Shown here one piece after another: positions 39,769 to 50,779 of a stretch of DNA of 64,000 nt. Each line of letters opens with the position of its first letter. Position 1 is the first letter of the stretch. The notes under the pieces were generated by a model that worked only from the letters and a program-made list of their open reading frames with translations, did not search any database and was not told the origin of the DNA. The stretch is taken from contig OZ024743.1 in NCBI GenBank assembly GCA_964016885.1, positions 193,371,655 to 193,435,654 of the forward strand, read 5' to 3'. A program made the position numbers and the translations under genes. Source of the DNA: Eledone cirrhosa (Eukaryota > Mollusca > Cephalopoda > Octopoda > Eledonidae).

Positions 39769-42254
39769 CTAGCAGAAGTACCCGGCGTCGCCCGGGTGTA
39801 AGTCGACCTTTGGTCTGTTAGAATGTGTGAAAGTTACTTCCCGCGCATCACAGGTTCAAAACTTCGAACTTCAATGGAAAAAAATAGGTTAGTAGACACA
39901 GGTGTGTAATTTATTAATTGTAGTTACACAGTGTATCGTTGAAATTGTTCTCTGCATGACTGACGGAAGTCAAAATCGCTTGATATTGAATGTTCAGTTA
40001 ATTTAAAGCAGGGTGAAAATGTCGATTACTTTCAGGTTTTTTTTTTTTTTTACAATTTTTGCGCTCACATGTGCAGAAGAAGAATTAAAAGGGCCTTTAT
40101 CTTAACCGCGGCATAATGGCGAGTCTTTTGTGACAGTTTTCAAGAATATAGGACGTTCCTGTAAAAAGTTTTCCCATGTGTAACTTTACCTTGTTTTTTT
40201 GCGCAAAGTCGAGCCCCGCTTCAGTTTTATTGATTTTTTACATCAATGCGTGATCTCTGAAGTAGATTTGAGTAGCTAAAAACCTGTCCCGGTAAATTTG
40301 CTATAGGTGAAAAAAAGTTGATCAAAATTGTATCTAGGGTTATTGCCCTTTGCCACAGCCTCAAGCCTCGTCTGACGGGATGTTGGTGATTCCTCCGTCA
40401 GCGCTTGTTGGCGACGAAGGCGAACATCAGCAAGCCTTGTCGTACGAGATGTTGGTGACTCAACCAGCCGGGAAAGACGTCTATCAGCGAGTCGAGATTC
40501 GCGCTCAGCAGGTGTTTCCTAGAGAAAATTAATTAATTCTACTGGTTAGCTAAGCCAATGGCAGTGTCAATAGTAAATGAGAAAAGTCTAACATGAACAA
40601 AAGGGAATCAAGGTAAGACAATAAATTTAATATAACTACGATTAGAATGTTGTAGTTGCTTAAAAGTGGTGACAGTTAGGATAAACGCAGTACTTGCTAA
40701 CATTAAGGGAGAATATTGCATAAAGGATTAATCAATTGTGAATGAACTCATACCCGAGAACGCCTAATTCGTTGTCTCAAAGCAATAGCTGTACCTTTTT
40801 TGGAGGTAAGTCTTGAACGTTTCCGTGTGGGCATAACGACATGTAACGAAGCTGTTAGGTTAGAGAGAGGTGATTAAATACAGAGAGAGATGACACCAGA
40901 TTCGTTAGCATGGTTACTGGTGAATGGGAAGGTTTGGAAATATGATTACAATAACTTACAGAATTTTCCCGTCTATAAATTGCACTTAAAATAATTAAAT
41001 TTAATAAAAAAACAGCTCTGCGCTTTATACTCCGGTGAGCCTTATGTATAAATAATACAATGGTAATCAATCACGGCTCTAACAGAAGTAATAGATCTAG
41101 ACTAAAAGTAAAGAAGATAGCATTTTCTGGTTGGCCTTACACGCCGTTGCGCGGACCTGATTTTAAATGATACGCCTTATATCCTGGTGAGCCTTATAGA
41201 GCGGAAAATATCTATTGGAAAAGAATACGAATTCATGACCAAGGTGTGACAAAATAGGCGTCTATACAGCGCCTGAAACAAACTTGTCCAAAACCCTAGG
41301 ATTTTTCTCGTTAAGTATCCACCCAAAAGGAACCGTTTTTTAGTTACAAAAAATAACCATCATGCCAAAAAGAACAATATATTAAAAAAATGTTCTAAAG
41401 TACATTCAATCTCTCTTTTTGACCGATATCTTAATAAGCAAGTTATCGAGTTTTTATTGGCTGTCAGTGTCTATCTGCATGCAGGTGTGCACGTGTGCGC
41501 AATTAATTGCAAATACGCTCATAACATTTAGTCGTAAGCAGAACAAAAAATGCCATTAGAGGTGGGCTAATAATGAAGACACAAACCCTAGTGAACTTAC
41601 GTTTAAACACCCGAAAAGTTACTCACTTTCTGTGCAAAAGACTATTATAAATTAAGTAATTTTTTAGAATCTTTTGTTTAAAAAAGGAAAACATTGGTAC
41701 GACGTAAATTTTTTTAATTGTATTGTATGTGTACAACACAACTTGGTCAACGTATAATTTAGTAATTTTTTTTTCAAAAAGCATGATTATTTAAGACTGT
41801 TTGAAAATTTACTCACAGCTTTTAGGTTCACAAAAGACACCATTAAATTTGGTTCCCTTTTCAGATAGGGATAATACTGTATTTCCACTTGAATAAGGTG
41901 GAATATGAAAATAAACTCTTTAATGGTCGGTCGTTTACTGAGACAGCTGGGAAGACATGCAGCTGGCCGTCCAATCAATAACGCACGTCCTTATATGGGC
42001 ATATGAAATTTATTTTTATTGCGCCAGATGTAAACTAAGAGTTCTTGTGTTCGAATTCACATAAGATTTCATTGGAATCGAAAAACATTCTGTCATAGGG
42101 CCCGATTATCGATTTTTCGAAAATTTCAAGTAGCCTATTCCACTCTACGCGTTGAGTTTTATATATGTGTGAGGTTTCATGAAAATTGGATGAACGGTGT
42201 AGCAGGCAAGTTCGGTACACTAAACAATGTCCATCTTCCCTTTCTATATATAGA
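39769..42254 (-). mobile_element. Helitron, 2.5 kb, with both ends and a decayed Rep N-terminus
   Basis: On - it begins TCTATATATAGAAAGGGAAG and ends with the stem CCCGGGCGACGCCGGG, then TACTTCTGCTAG, with A before and T after. It is inserted in a TG/TA microsatellite. Around 40345-40520 (-) a relic reads ETPAERESRLADRRLSRLVE and then TRLADVRLRRQQALTEESPT, the ETPEQR-x-RLA-type repeats at the N-terminus of Helitron proteins. Most of Rep and all helicase coding is gone, leaving AT-rich DNA. Confidence 0.82.
40345..40520 (-). pseudogene. Helitron protein N-terminal ETPxxR repeat relic
   Basis: About 58 codons with two copies of an (E/T)xPxxRxxRLADxRLxRxx unit, a basic repeat that precedes the Rep domain in Helitron proteins. 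It has no start codon and runs into AT-rich sequence. Identification rests on motif resemblance only. Confidence 0.6.
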
Positions 42255-43115
42255 TGTGTGTGTGTGTATATATATGTGTGTGTGTGTGTGAGTGTTCGTG
42301 TGTGCGTGTGTGTGTGTGTGTGTAAACCACCGTTGGAACCGGAGACATAGGCCGCGAAACACGATCATCATTGACAACGAACTCGCAGAGAGAATCCTTA
42401 TGGTTGATTCCCAACCTGCTAGAAATAGCAGTCAGGTTGGTTAGCATACGTGGTATGTCTTTCTTCTTCTTTGGTGTTATAAAATTAGTATCAATAAACT
42501 TTCCTGGATATACTCTTATCCCAATCCTGTACATACTTTCCGATTGTCACTTTTCGTTTTTTTTCGTGTGATACGCGAAGGAACCAACCAACAAACATTT
42601 TATATTATGTATAGGTTACTATATCTCTTTTATTTGTTCATTCAACATATTTTTCAGCTAATTCTGTCGTACAATATACATCAGCAATCGTTATCTAATG
42701 TTTAAAACATATGAATAAATGCGATATATGCACCATATCAATCAAAAACGATATGAGAATTGAATACCATACTAAAGTGCCAGTAAGCTTGCTAAGAACC
42801 TGCAGATAGAAATGTTAATAAATACAACATTTGGCTTGAGTAAACTTTAAGATGTTCTTTCATTGTAGGTTTCTTTTCTCCGTCTCTCCTTCTTTATTTC
42901 TCTCTCCCCCCCCCCTCTCTCTCTCTATATATATATACATATATATATATATACATTTAGAAACACACAGATACACGCGGACACACACATATATACATGA
43001 ATGCATCCGCACCCAACTGTGAGTTAAGGGTGCCAACTTCACCGATGTTGCTCAATGAATGACTGGGACAGACCAATTCAGTTTGAACCAGACTGAACCA
43101 GTATCAGAGTTAAAA
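42255..43115. other. Spacer with (TG)n, (CT)n and (TA)n tracts
   Basis: GT repeats at 42256-42323 and CTCTCT/TATATA at 42899-42955. A 45-base string (CATTTAGAAACACACAGATA then CACGCGG) at 42953 recurs at 43544, just outside and inside the following foldback. No gene recognised. Confidence 0.45.
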
Positions 43116-43688
43116 ATACATTATGAAGAGAGAAGAAACATTTAGATATAATTAGTAATAAAATGTATCATACCTAAACTGTTCCTAAATTCCTCGACTA
43201 CGTAGTTTCGTGGCATAAACAAAAACAATATATCAAAGATATAGAGTCCTTGCGAGGTCTGCCGACTTATCAAGAGGATACCTCATTTTACTAGTCTCAA
43301 GAACGCGTCCACACGACGTGAGAAAGAATCCCAAAAGGCGGAGGGCGAGATAGTCACGCGATATAACGGTCGAGAAACAGTGCTAAGCCTCTTATAACCA
43401 CGAAAAAAATACCACGGAGGCGGAGGGGGTATTCATATCGAGGCCGTAGAAGAGGTAGTGAAGAAGGCGAGAAGTATGAGTAATGGAAGCTTTCCAGTTG
43501 TCCCCACACTTCAAAGATTGCTCGACCAGAGGGAGTTATTAATACATTTAGAAACACACAGATACACGCGGATACACACATATATACATGTTTATGCCAC
43601 GAAACTACGTAGTCGAGGAATTTAGGAACAGTTTAGGTATGATACATTTTATTACTAATTATATCTAAATGTTTCTTCTCTCTTCATA

Positions 43689-43694
<6 letters not shown>
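43116..43694. repeat. Foldback: 105-bp perfect inverted arms, 369-bp loop
   Basis: Arms at 43116-43220 and 43590-43694 are exact complements as far as I can read them (ATACATTATGAAGAGAGAAG against CTTCTCTCTTCATAATGTAT; TACGTAGTTTCGTGGCATAA against its complement). The loop holds a GC-richer unique segment and the CATTTAGAAACACAC repeat. Right side borders a TA tract. Identical arms imply a recent event or gene conversion. Confidence 0.95.
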
Positions 43695-43724
<30 letters not shown>

Positions 43725-43728
<4 letters not shown>

Positions 43729-44365
43729 CTAGGTTTACCGGCATTTTATCTTTTCAGGAATCCCGCCTCCACTCCAGTGCAAAGATACTGCACGCCCTCT
43801 CAAGTGTGTGTGTGTGTGTGGGGGGGGGGGGGGTTACGTGCTCTGATGTTGGGTTTGAATAGTTTTTAGGATTCCCCAGTTCAGCAGCCAGTGCGTTAAA
43901 GAAAATTGATAGTTACAACAATAAAGGCTGAACAGAGAACACATTTTTAAACAAACTTTACAATAATTTGTACAACCATAAGGGAAATTCCAAGTCACAG
44001 AAAATACATAAATTACAATATTTTTTGTTCGTCCCCCAGGAGCAAAGATGAAGAGATTGTTTGGCGAGCCCACCCTAGAGCATCCTACATACAACTGACC
44101 ATGGGAGAAGCATGGTTTTCCAGACGAAGGCCAGCCACGTTTAGGGTTCGATCCTAAGCTTTGTTGATGGTAATCGCGAAGCTTAGTCTCTCTGTTGCTC
44201 TAGTAAAATGTTTCCTTCTGGAAAATCTGATCTTGCAGCCAGGCTGGAACGTTTTGGGTGGCATATCGGCAGTAACAATAACGATAAGTCGTCTGTGCTT
44301 TCGTGAAATAAATACGTTTGTTTATATTTTGTTTTTGTGTATGCAAAAATATCTGTACACGAATA
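43725..44365 (-). mobile_element. Helitron-derived element with helicase C-terminus (inverted copy)
   Basis: Inverted relative to the + copy at 33175-33885, with the same two ends (TTTTTGCATACACAAAAAC and GCCGGTAAACCTAGC) and TA flanks. It carries a poly-C/(CA)n expansion at the same place (43807-43833). Confidence 0.75.
43834..44260 (-). pseudogene. Helitron helicase C-terminal fragment
   Basis: On - it reads FTRATERLSFAITINKA, then a stop (TAG-type change in the QGQ region near 44155), a shift, and MYVGCSRVGSPNNLFIFAPG. It has the same helicase motifs as 33272-33580 but with different lesions, so the two copies decayed independently. Confidence 0.78.
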
Positions 44366-44770
44366 TATAATTATATATATATATATATATTAAAATAAGA
44401 GATTTAAGTTTAAGCAAAGAATCGCTGCTTTCACCCTTAACGGGATCTTATGAAACTAAAAAAATCAATCTGTGAATGCAGAAGAAAATAAAATTGTTTG
44501 AAAAACATTGCAACCGAAAGAAAACAGGAAGATGATACTTTGGTTTGTGAAGACGTTAGGAATGTCATATAACCGGAAGTGTTGACATTTGAAAATTTTA
44601 AAGAAGTGAATATTTAAATAATGTCTTTAATCTTTTAACAAAATTCAGTAGACGAAAATACCCTCACATTTTTACTTGGAAAAAGTTACATCTATGGTGC
44701 AAATTTGGTGCTGTTTTGTCCAGCCATTTGGCGGAAAGTTTGTTACCTACATACGGCCGTCAGCTTTATA

Positions 44771-44772
<2 letters not shown>
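44366..44772. other. AT-rich spacer
   Basis: Includes AAGCAAAGAATCGCTGCTTT near 44412, also present as a complement near 24610. No gene. Confidence 0.4.

Positions 44773-44847
<75 letters not shown>
44773..44847. repeat. (TA)n microsatellite
   Basis: About 75 bases of TA. Confidence 0.95.
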
Positions 44848-44849
<2 letters not shown>

Positions 44850-45710
44850 AAATATAAAACAATCAAAATTTTGCTCAATACATTTAATTGCTGACGATCG
44901 TTTCTTCCAGACAACTGTCCGGATCCATTGGAGCATACACAATGTTTAAACAAGTAATTATACTCCTAGCCTTCAGAACATTCATAAAGATACATTACTA
45001 TTGACAGTGTCAGTGACATCATATTGAAAAGCAAGAGTGACAAAATGATATGTTATACAGATATCAACGTATTAGGAGCTGTTGTGAGGAGGTTATTACA
45101 TAAAGTGAAAATAGTGAGCATATTATATAGAAAGTTATTCATAAAGGTAATTCAGGTGCAAAAAGATGGTACAGAAGAAAGATAAAAGATATCATAGCAT
45201 TGAAAAGTGTAATAGTAAGGATATATGAAGCAAAATATATAGAATATTAATAGACATGCGTGAGGTATGTGATATTCATAAGGGGAGTTAATAACAAAAG
45301 GGAGGTAATTAAGGAAGTATTACAGGTTTACAGTAGATAAAACATTTTGTTATTTAAATCATTTATTAGTTAATAATAGCCCTATCAATTAATAAAGACC
45401 TTATCCTATCAAGATCTATATACAATTAATCAGTTTATCAATTAATATACTTGTTTATTATATATTTATTTATTAATTTTATTAATATAAAATATTTTTT
45501 ATTATTATAATTCTTAAATACTATTCCTAATTAAACAAAGAATTATAATCTATTAATATTTATTGATATAGAGAGGGGGTAGTTTTATTATAAAATTATT
45601 GTTAATTATCTATTAAAATTATCATTCATTAATGCTGTTATAAATTAACATTTATAAATTATAAATTATTATTAATTATTTATCAATTATATATAAAAAA
45701 ATTATCTATT
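44848..45710. other. AT-rich spacer, nothing recognised
   Basis: Very AT-rich towards the right (TTAATTATTTATTAA-type sequence). GAAACGATCGTCAGC on - near 44893 may belong to an unrecognised repeat. No gene. Confidence 0.4.
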
Positions 45711-48700
45711 CATCATCATCATCATCATCATCACCGTTTTACGTCAGTTCTTCCACGCTAGCATGGGTTAGACGGGTTGTCCTGTGTGGGCAGTGTCTGG
45801 TCGGCTGACCATGCCTTGCTCATACAGGAACTGATTTGGCTTGATTTCTACAACTGGATGCCCTTCCTAACACCAACCTCATTTACAGTGAGTGCTGGGT
45901 GCTTTTTCGTGGTACCTACACGTCCACTTTACAGTGTGGGCTGGGTGCTTTTTTGCCGTGGCACCTCCACGACCACCTTGCAGTGGGAGGTTGTGGGGGC
46001 ATATTGTCTATATGCTTCAGCTTGTACCCATGGGAGGTCGGATACTCTATATTACTGCGTGACGCCAGAGGTCACGGTCGTGTGTCATCGCCTTTGAGAG
46101 GTGTAATTGGGTAAGGTCGGCTTTTATCACCTGATCCCAGGTCATCTTGGGTCTCCCCACTCCGCAGTTTCCATCGACTTCTAGTGTTCTGCACCTTTTT
46201 ATGCAGCTGTCATCCTTCATACGCATCACATGTCCATACCAACGCATCCACCTCTCCTGCACACAGCATTTGATTCCTCTTATGCTCAGTCTCTCTCTCA
46301 ATTCATTTATGCTTTGTCGTTCGTGTATATTACTATTACACATCCATCGGAGCATGCAGGCTTCGTTTCTCTCTAATCTACGTAAGTCTTCCACCTTCAG
46401 CGCCCAGGTCTCACTACCATGTAACATTGCTGTTCGGATACACGCATCATACAGTCTGCCTTTCATTTTGAGGGAGAAGCCTTTTGCAGCTAGCAGTGGT
46501 AGTAGTTCCCTGAACTTCTTCCATCCCGTTCTTACCCTAGTTATTGTACTTTCTGAACACCCACCTACGCTGCTAATTCGGTCACCTAGGTAGCAGAAGC
46601 TGTCTACTGTCTCTACAGAGCCCTCCCAGAGATTGGTGGTACTTGTTTCCTGTGGCTGTTTGCTGCTTGCTGTCCCAGTACAGCTGCTGCATGTGAAGCC
46701 TACATTCTTAATTAAGCTTCCTGAGATCCCGCTACATCTCTTGTGTACCCATTGTTTGCATTTGGGGCAGAGAATGAAGTTCCTACCTACACCTTTCCTA
46801 CATACTGAGCAAGGCCATTTCCCTGAGGGGATCTGGGTTCTGTTTTCTCGTCTACTTACAAGGACCTTAGTCTTTGTCATGTTGACTTTGAGACCCTTTC
46901 TTTCTAGTCCCTGCTTCCAAGTTTGGAATTTCTTCTCTAATTCTACCATAGATTCAGCTATAAGTGCGAGGTCATCAGCATACAGGAGTTCCCATGGGCA
47001 TCCAGTCTTAAACTCCTCCGTTATTGCCTGCAGGACTATGATGAACAGGAGAGGGCTAAGAACAGAGCCCTGGTGGACCCCAACCTGTATGCTAAATTCC
47101 TTGCTATACTCATTGCTAATCCTAACTTTGCTGACTGCTCCCCTATACATGGCTTGTACAGCTTTCACAAGCCATTCATCTACTCCTAGTTTTCTAAGAG
47201 CCCACCAAATTACAGCATGTGGAACTCTGTCAAAGGCTTTCTCGAGATCGACGAATGCCAGGTAGAGTGGCTTACTTTTAGCTAGGTACTTTTCCTGTAA
47301 CTGCCTCACAAGGAAGAAGGCATCAGTGGTGCCTCTTCCTGGTACAAACCCAAATTGCATCTCATCTAGTTTCACCCGGTCCCTAATCAACTGTGCTATA
47401 ACTCTTTCTGTTACTTTCATGACCTGGTCCATCAGCTTTATACCTCTATAGTTTCCTCTATCTAGTGCATCACCTTTACCTTTGTAGCAGTTGACAAGGA
47501 TGCTACTACACCAATCTTTTGGTATGACACCTTCTAGTATTACCTGGTTAACAATACGTGTGGTTATAGTGTGACCTACAGACCCAGATGCCTTCAGCAT
47601 CTCGGCAGCTATACCCGATGGACCGGTTACCTTCCCCATCTTCATATCTTTGATTGCCTTACATACTACGCTGCTGCTCACTTGTACTGCTGGCCCCTCT
47701 ATAGGGTCTCTTCTTCCCATGCATTCTCCTCATTTAGTACTCGATCATAATGGCTCTTCCATGCATCTTTCTTCTCAGTACTTGTGAGGGCAAGCTCACC
47801 TTTATCATTCCGGATACACTTCTCTCCAATGACATCACAATACTCTCTGACACACTGCCTTGCAATCTTGAACACCTCCTGTTTCTGGTCCTCACGTTGC
47901 AAAACATGCTTGAATTTTCTATCCTCTGCTTCCCTCCTAGCTAAGTATACTTGTCGCCTAGCTTCCCTCTTGGTCTCTATGTAATGTATCCTGCTGCCCC
48001 CGTTCTTCCATTCTTTCCATGTCTGTCTCTTGGCCTTAACTGCCTCATCTACCTTATTGTTCCATCACCAAATCACTCTCCTTCTGCTTGTGGTCTTACT
48101 CCAGCCACAGACCTCATCTGTCGCCTCTAGTAGGTTATTTTTTAGGAACTCCCAGTGCTCTTCTACATTGAATGTCTCTATCTGTTCTTCTTTACTGTCG
48201 TAGGCGTCGAGTAAAATATCTTTAAATCTGTTACTGGCTGAGGGGTCTTTCAGCTTCCACATCTTTATTCTCCAGGTTGGCCTCTGTTTCCAGGTTTGTC
48301 TAGTTCTGACTGTGAGGTCGCTGACAACTAAGCTATGTTGGGAGGTACATTCCTCACTAGGGAACGCTTTTGTGTTTACAACCGTCCTTCTGTCACGTCC
48401 TCTGATGAGGATAAAATCTATATGACTAGAATGCTCCCCTGGTCTATAGGTGATCAGGTGGTTGTCGGGTTTTTTGAAGTTTGTGTTACATATCGACATG
48501 TCATTGGCGTCGCAGAATTATAGAAGTCTGAATCCTTCTTCATTTCTTGTGCCAACCCCGTGGCCTCCATGGACTCTATTGAAGCCGTCACAGTGTTTAC
48601 CTATGTGTCCGTTAAAATCTCCTGCGATGATTAGGAAGTCATTGTCGTTTGTTAGAGCAGTAGTGTGCATTAGGGACTCGTAAAATCTATCCTTAAGTTC

Positions 48701-49220
48701 GTCTGGCAACCCCGATTGGGGTGCGTAAGCTGATATTATTGTGGTAATTGTTTTATTCAGGACTAGTCTGAGTTTAATGATTCTTGCATTTACCCTGTAC
48801 ACTGAGATTACTTTATCTACCCACTTGTCAGCTAGTAGTATACCTACACCACCCATCCCATCGTCATTTCCCACCCAGAAAAATTTGTAGCACCGACTTT
48901 TTCCTACAAGGACTCTAGCAGACTCTCCTCTCCATCTAGTCTCTTGCACACAGCATGCATCAATTTCCTTTCGCTCGAGCATCTCTACGATTTCTCCTGC
49001 TCTTCCTTTCATCGTGCTTACATTGATGGTACCAACTTGGAGTTTTGGGCATTTGTCGACACTCGTACTGATGGGTCGATTTTTGCAGGGGTGTGTGTGT
49101 GCTTCCTCTCTCTGGATTGGTGCTTCACATGGGTGCTTGGTAGCTCGCGGATTCATATTCATTTCATCTATTAATTCAGAGTTGCTCCAAATTATTCTCA
49201 GCTCATCCATCCATACCGGT
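45711..49220 (-). mobile_element. RTE-like LINE, nearly full length
   Basis: From the (ATC)n tail at 45711 to the endonuclease start near 49210 on -. It is the same family as the elements at 24918 and 50780, and much more complete than either at the 5' side. Possible 5' untranslated sequence extends to about 49260. Confidence 0.9.
46047..49210 (-). pseudogene. LINE endonuclease-reverse transcriptase ORF, broken in four places
   Basis: On - the APE endonuclease occupies 49050-48350: QVGTINVSTMKGRAGEIVEM, CCVQETRWRGES (catalytic Glu), ISAYAPQSGLPDEL, FLIIAGDFNGHIGKH (Asp and Asn) and SSHIDFILIRGRD. A stop in LLEFC at about 48518 and stops near 48065 follow. The linker and RT N-terminus lie at 48060-47700 with a small deletion near 47710. 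The 557-codon RT frame (47720-46050) holds NYRGIKLMDQVMKV, VDLEKAFDRVPH, HQGSVLSPLLF, LYADDLALIAES (YADD), the zinc finger CSVCRKGVGRNFILCPKCKQ with WVHKRCSG, and the C-terminal GSETWAL and WYGHVMRM. The lesions are few, so the copy is moderately young. It would have copied LINE RNA into the genome. Confidence 0.9.
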
Positions 49221-50329
49221 AGGAAAAATTCAGGGCTAGAACAGTGGTGGTGGTAATAATGGCAGGGTGTGTTGGGCTGGGACGGGGGAGGAGAGAGTTA
49301 GGTAGTAATAGTAGAAGAAATGGTATGCTGAGGTTTGATTGGTTGAATAGACTATGGTGGTGTGAGGGAAATTGTGGGGTAGAGAGAGGTTCGCCGTCAA
49401 GGCTAACAAACTAACTGATAGAAGACAGCATGGCAAAGTAGCCGATAGAATACAGCAACAATAATATTAATAATAGCCAGTCATGGCCTGTAGCCTTAGA
49501 TGGAAAAATAGTCAGAGACAGAGTCAGCATGGTAAGGAAAGAATGAGGATAACAAAATAGATGTGTTGTGGTGGCTGAAATACCTGGCCAGATTTGTATG
49601 GATGGATGACTGGAACGTAGCTAAATCAACTCTAGTGATTCATTTTAGCCTTTCAGAGTAGAGTGTCTTATCTCTTCAATAACTTTAAGATGAGTGAGGA
49701 GGAACGGGTGAAGAGGGAACGAGAGGTAATAGGTGGCTTAGAGATGGATAGAGAGAGAGAGAGAGATAGAGAGAGGGTAGCCATCATAGAGAGAGAGATA
49801 GAGAGAGGGTAGCCATCATAGAGAGAGGGTCGCCGTCAAGGCTAACAAACTAACTGATAGAATACAGATTATTATTTATTCAAATTGTGTAAAGATAGAT
49901 GAAATATTAATAACTAGATAGGGATTTATATAATATATGGCAATATATAATGAAGTAATTAGTGTTATGGGCACTGTTGCCAGCTATCTAATTAGTGTTA
50001 TATTTATTTAGTAGTAAGGAAAGTACTTTAGGAGGGAGAGCATAGTAGGGCGTATGAAGTGTTTCTTTATTCTCTATATGGTTATTAAGAAATATATGAT
50101 TTGTATTAGATATGAGATATAAGAAGGAGTTTATTAATATGTAAATGTTATGGTAATACTGTGATAATTAAGTAATAGAAAAGGATATCAGATAGAATAT
50201 AAGGTGGTAGGGTTTATAAAAGTTTACGGGGGTAGTTATATAATTACAAAAAACAAATGAATTAAACTTAAGGTAGTTGTAATATGGGAATAGATCTGAC
50301 ATTGTTATATATTAGCTATTGGGTTTGAA
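49221..50329. other. Spacer with GA microsatellites and a short duplication
   Basis: (GA)n at 49750-49775 and 49790-49830. GGTCGCCGTCAAGGCTAACA appears near 49828 and as GGTTCGCCGTCAAGGCTAAC near 49388. AT-rich to the right. No gene. Confidence 0.45.
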
Positions 50330-50339
50330 ATAGTGGAAA

Positions 50340-50725
50340 GAATATCAGTGATAATGTGGACTCGTGGAGGAAATTTCTGATTTTCTATTTAGTAGGTTGA
50401 TATTTGAATAAATAATAGTGCGAGATTCTAGGAGACAAAGGTTACAGAATTTGTTAGGTGGTTTATAAGAGAGGGCCTTAGCTAGCACTTCCCATTCTAG
50501 GGTATAAGGTATATTACTAGTTTTTAATGAGTGTATGTAGGTAGATAGTGAAGTAGCGTTACTAAGTTTAGGGTTTCTAAACGAGTGAAGGTGAGAGTTA
50601 TATCTGGTCTTAAAGCTATTTCAGGTTGAACCTATATAAACTTTCGAAATTTTATCTTTTGTATCTCTGCTCTATAATACACATGATAATTTACATTGAG
50701 CTTTTTCTCTTACTGGTAATTGGGT
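50340..50725 (-). pseudogene. Penelope-like GIY-YIG endonuclease relic
   Basis: On - it reads SRDTKDKISKVYIGST, then an in-frame TGA (about 50629), then FKTRYNSHLHSFRN, LSTYIHSLKTSNIPYTLEWE, VLAKALSYKPPNKFCNLCLL and NLLNRKSEIS. The YIG motif, the FKTRYNxH, the FRN and the CNLC cysteine pair are in the order expected for Penelope-like endonucleases and parallel the copy at 3337-3780, though clearly a different subfamily. Upstream of YIG there is another stop. Not longer than the domain itself, with no reverse transcriptase. Confidence 0.72.
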
Positions 50726-50779
50726 AGTGCTTAATACTACCCTTTCATATTTATAATTATATATAACTCATATGATGAT

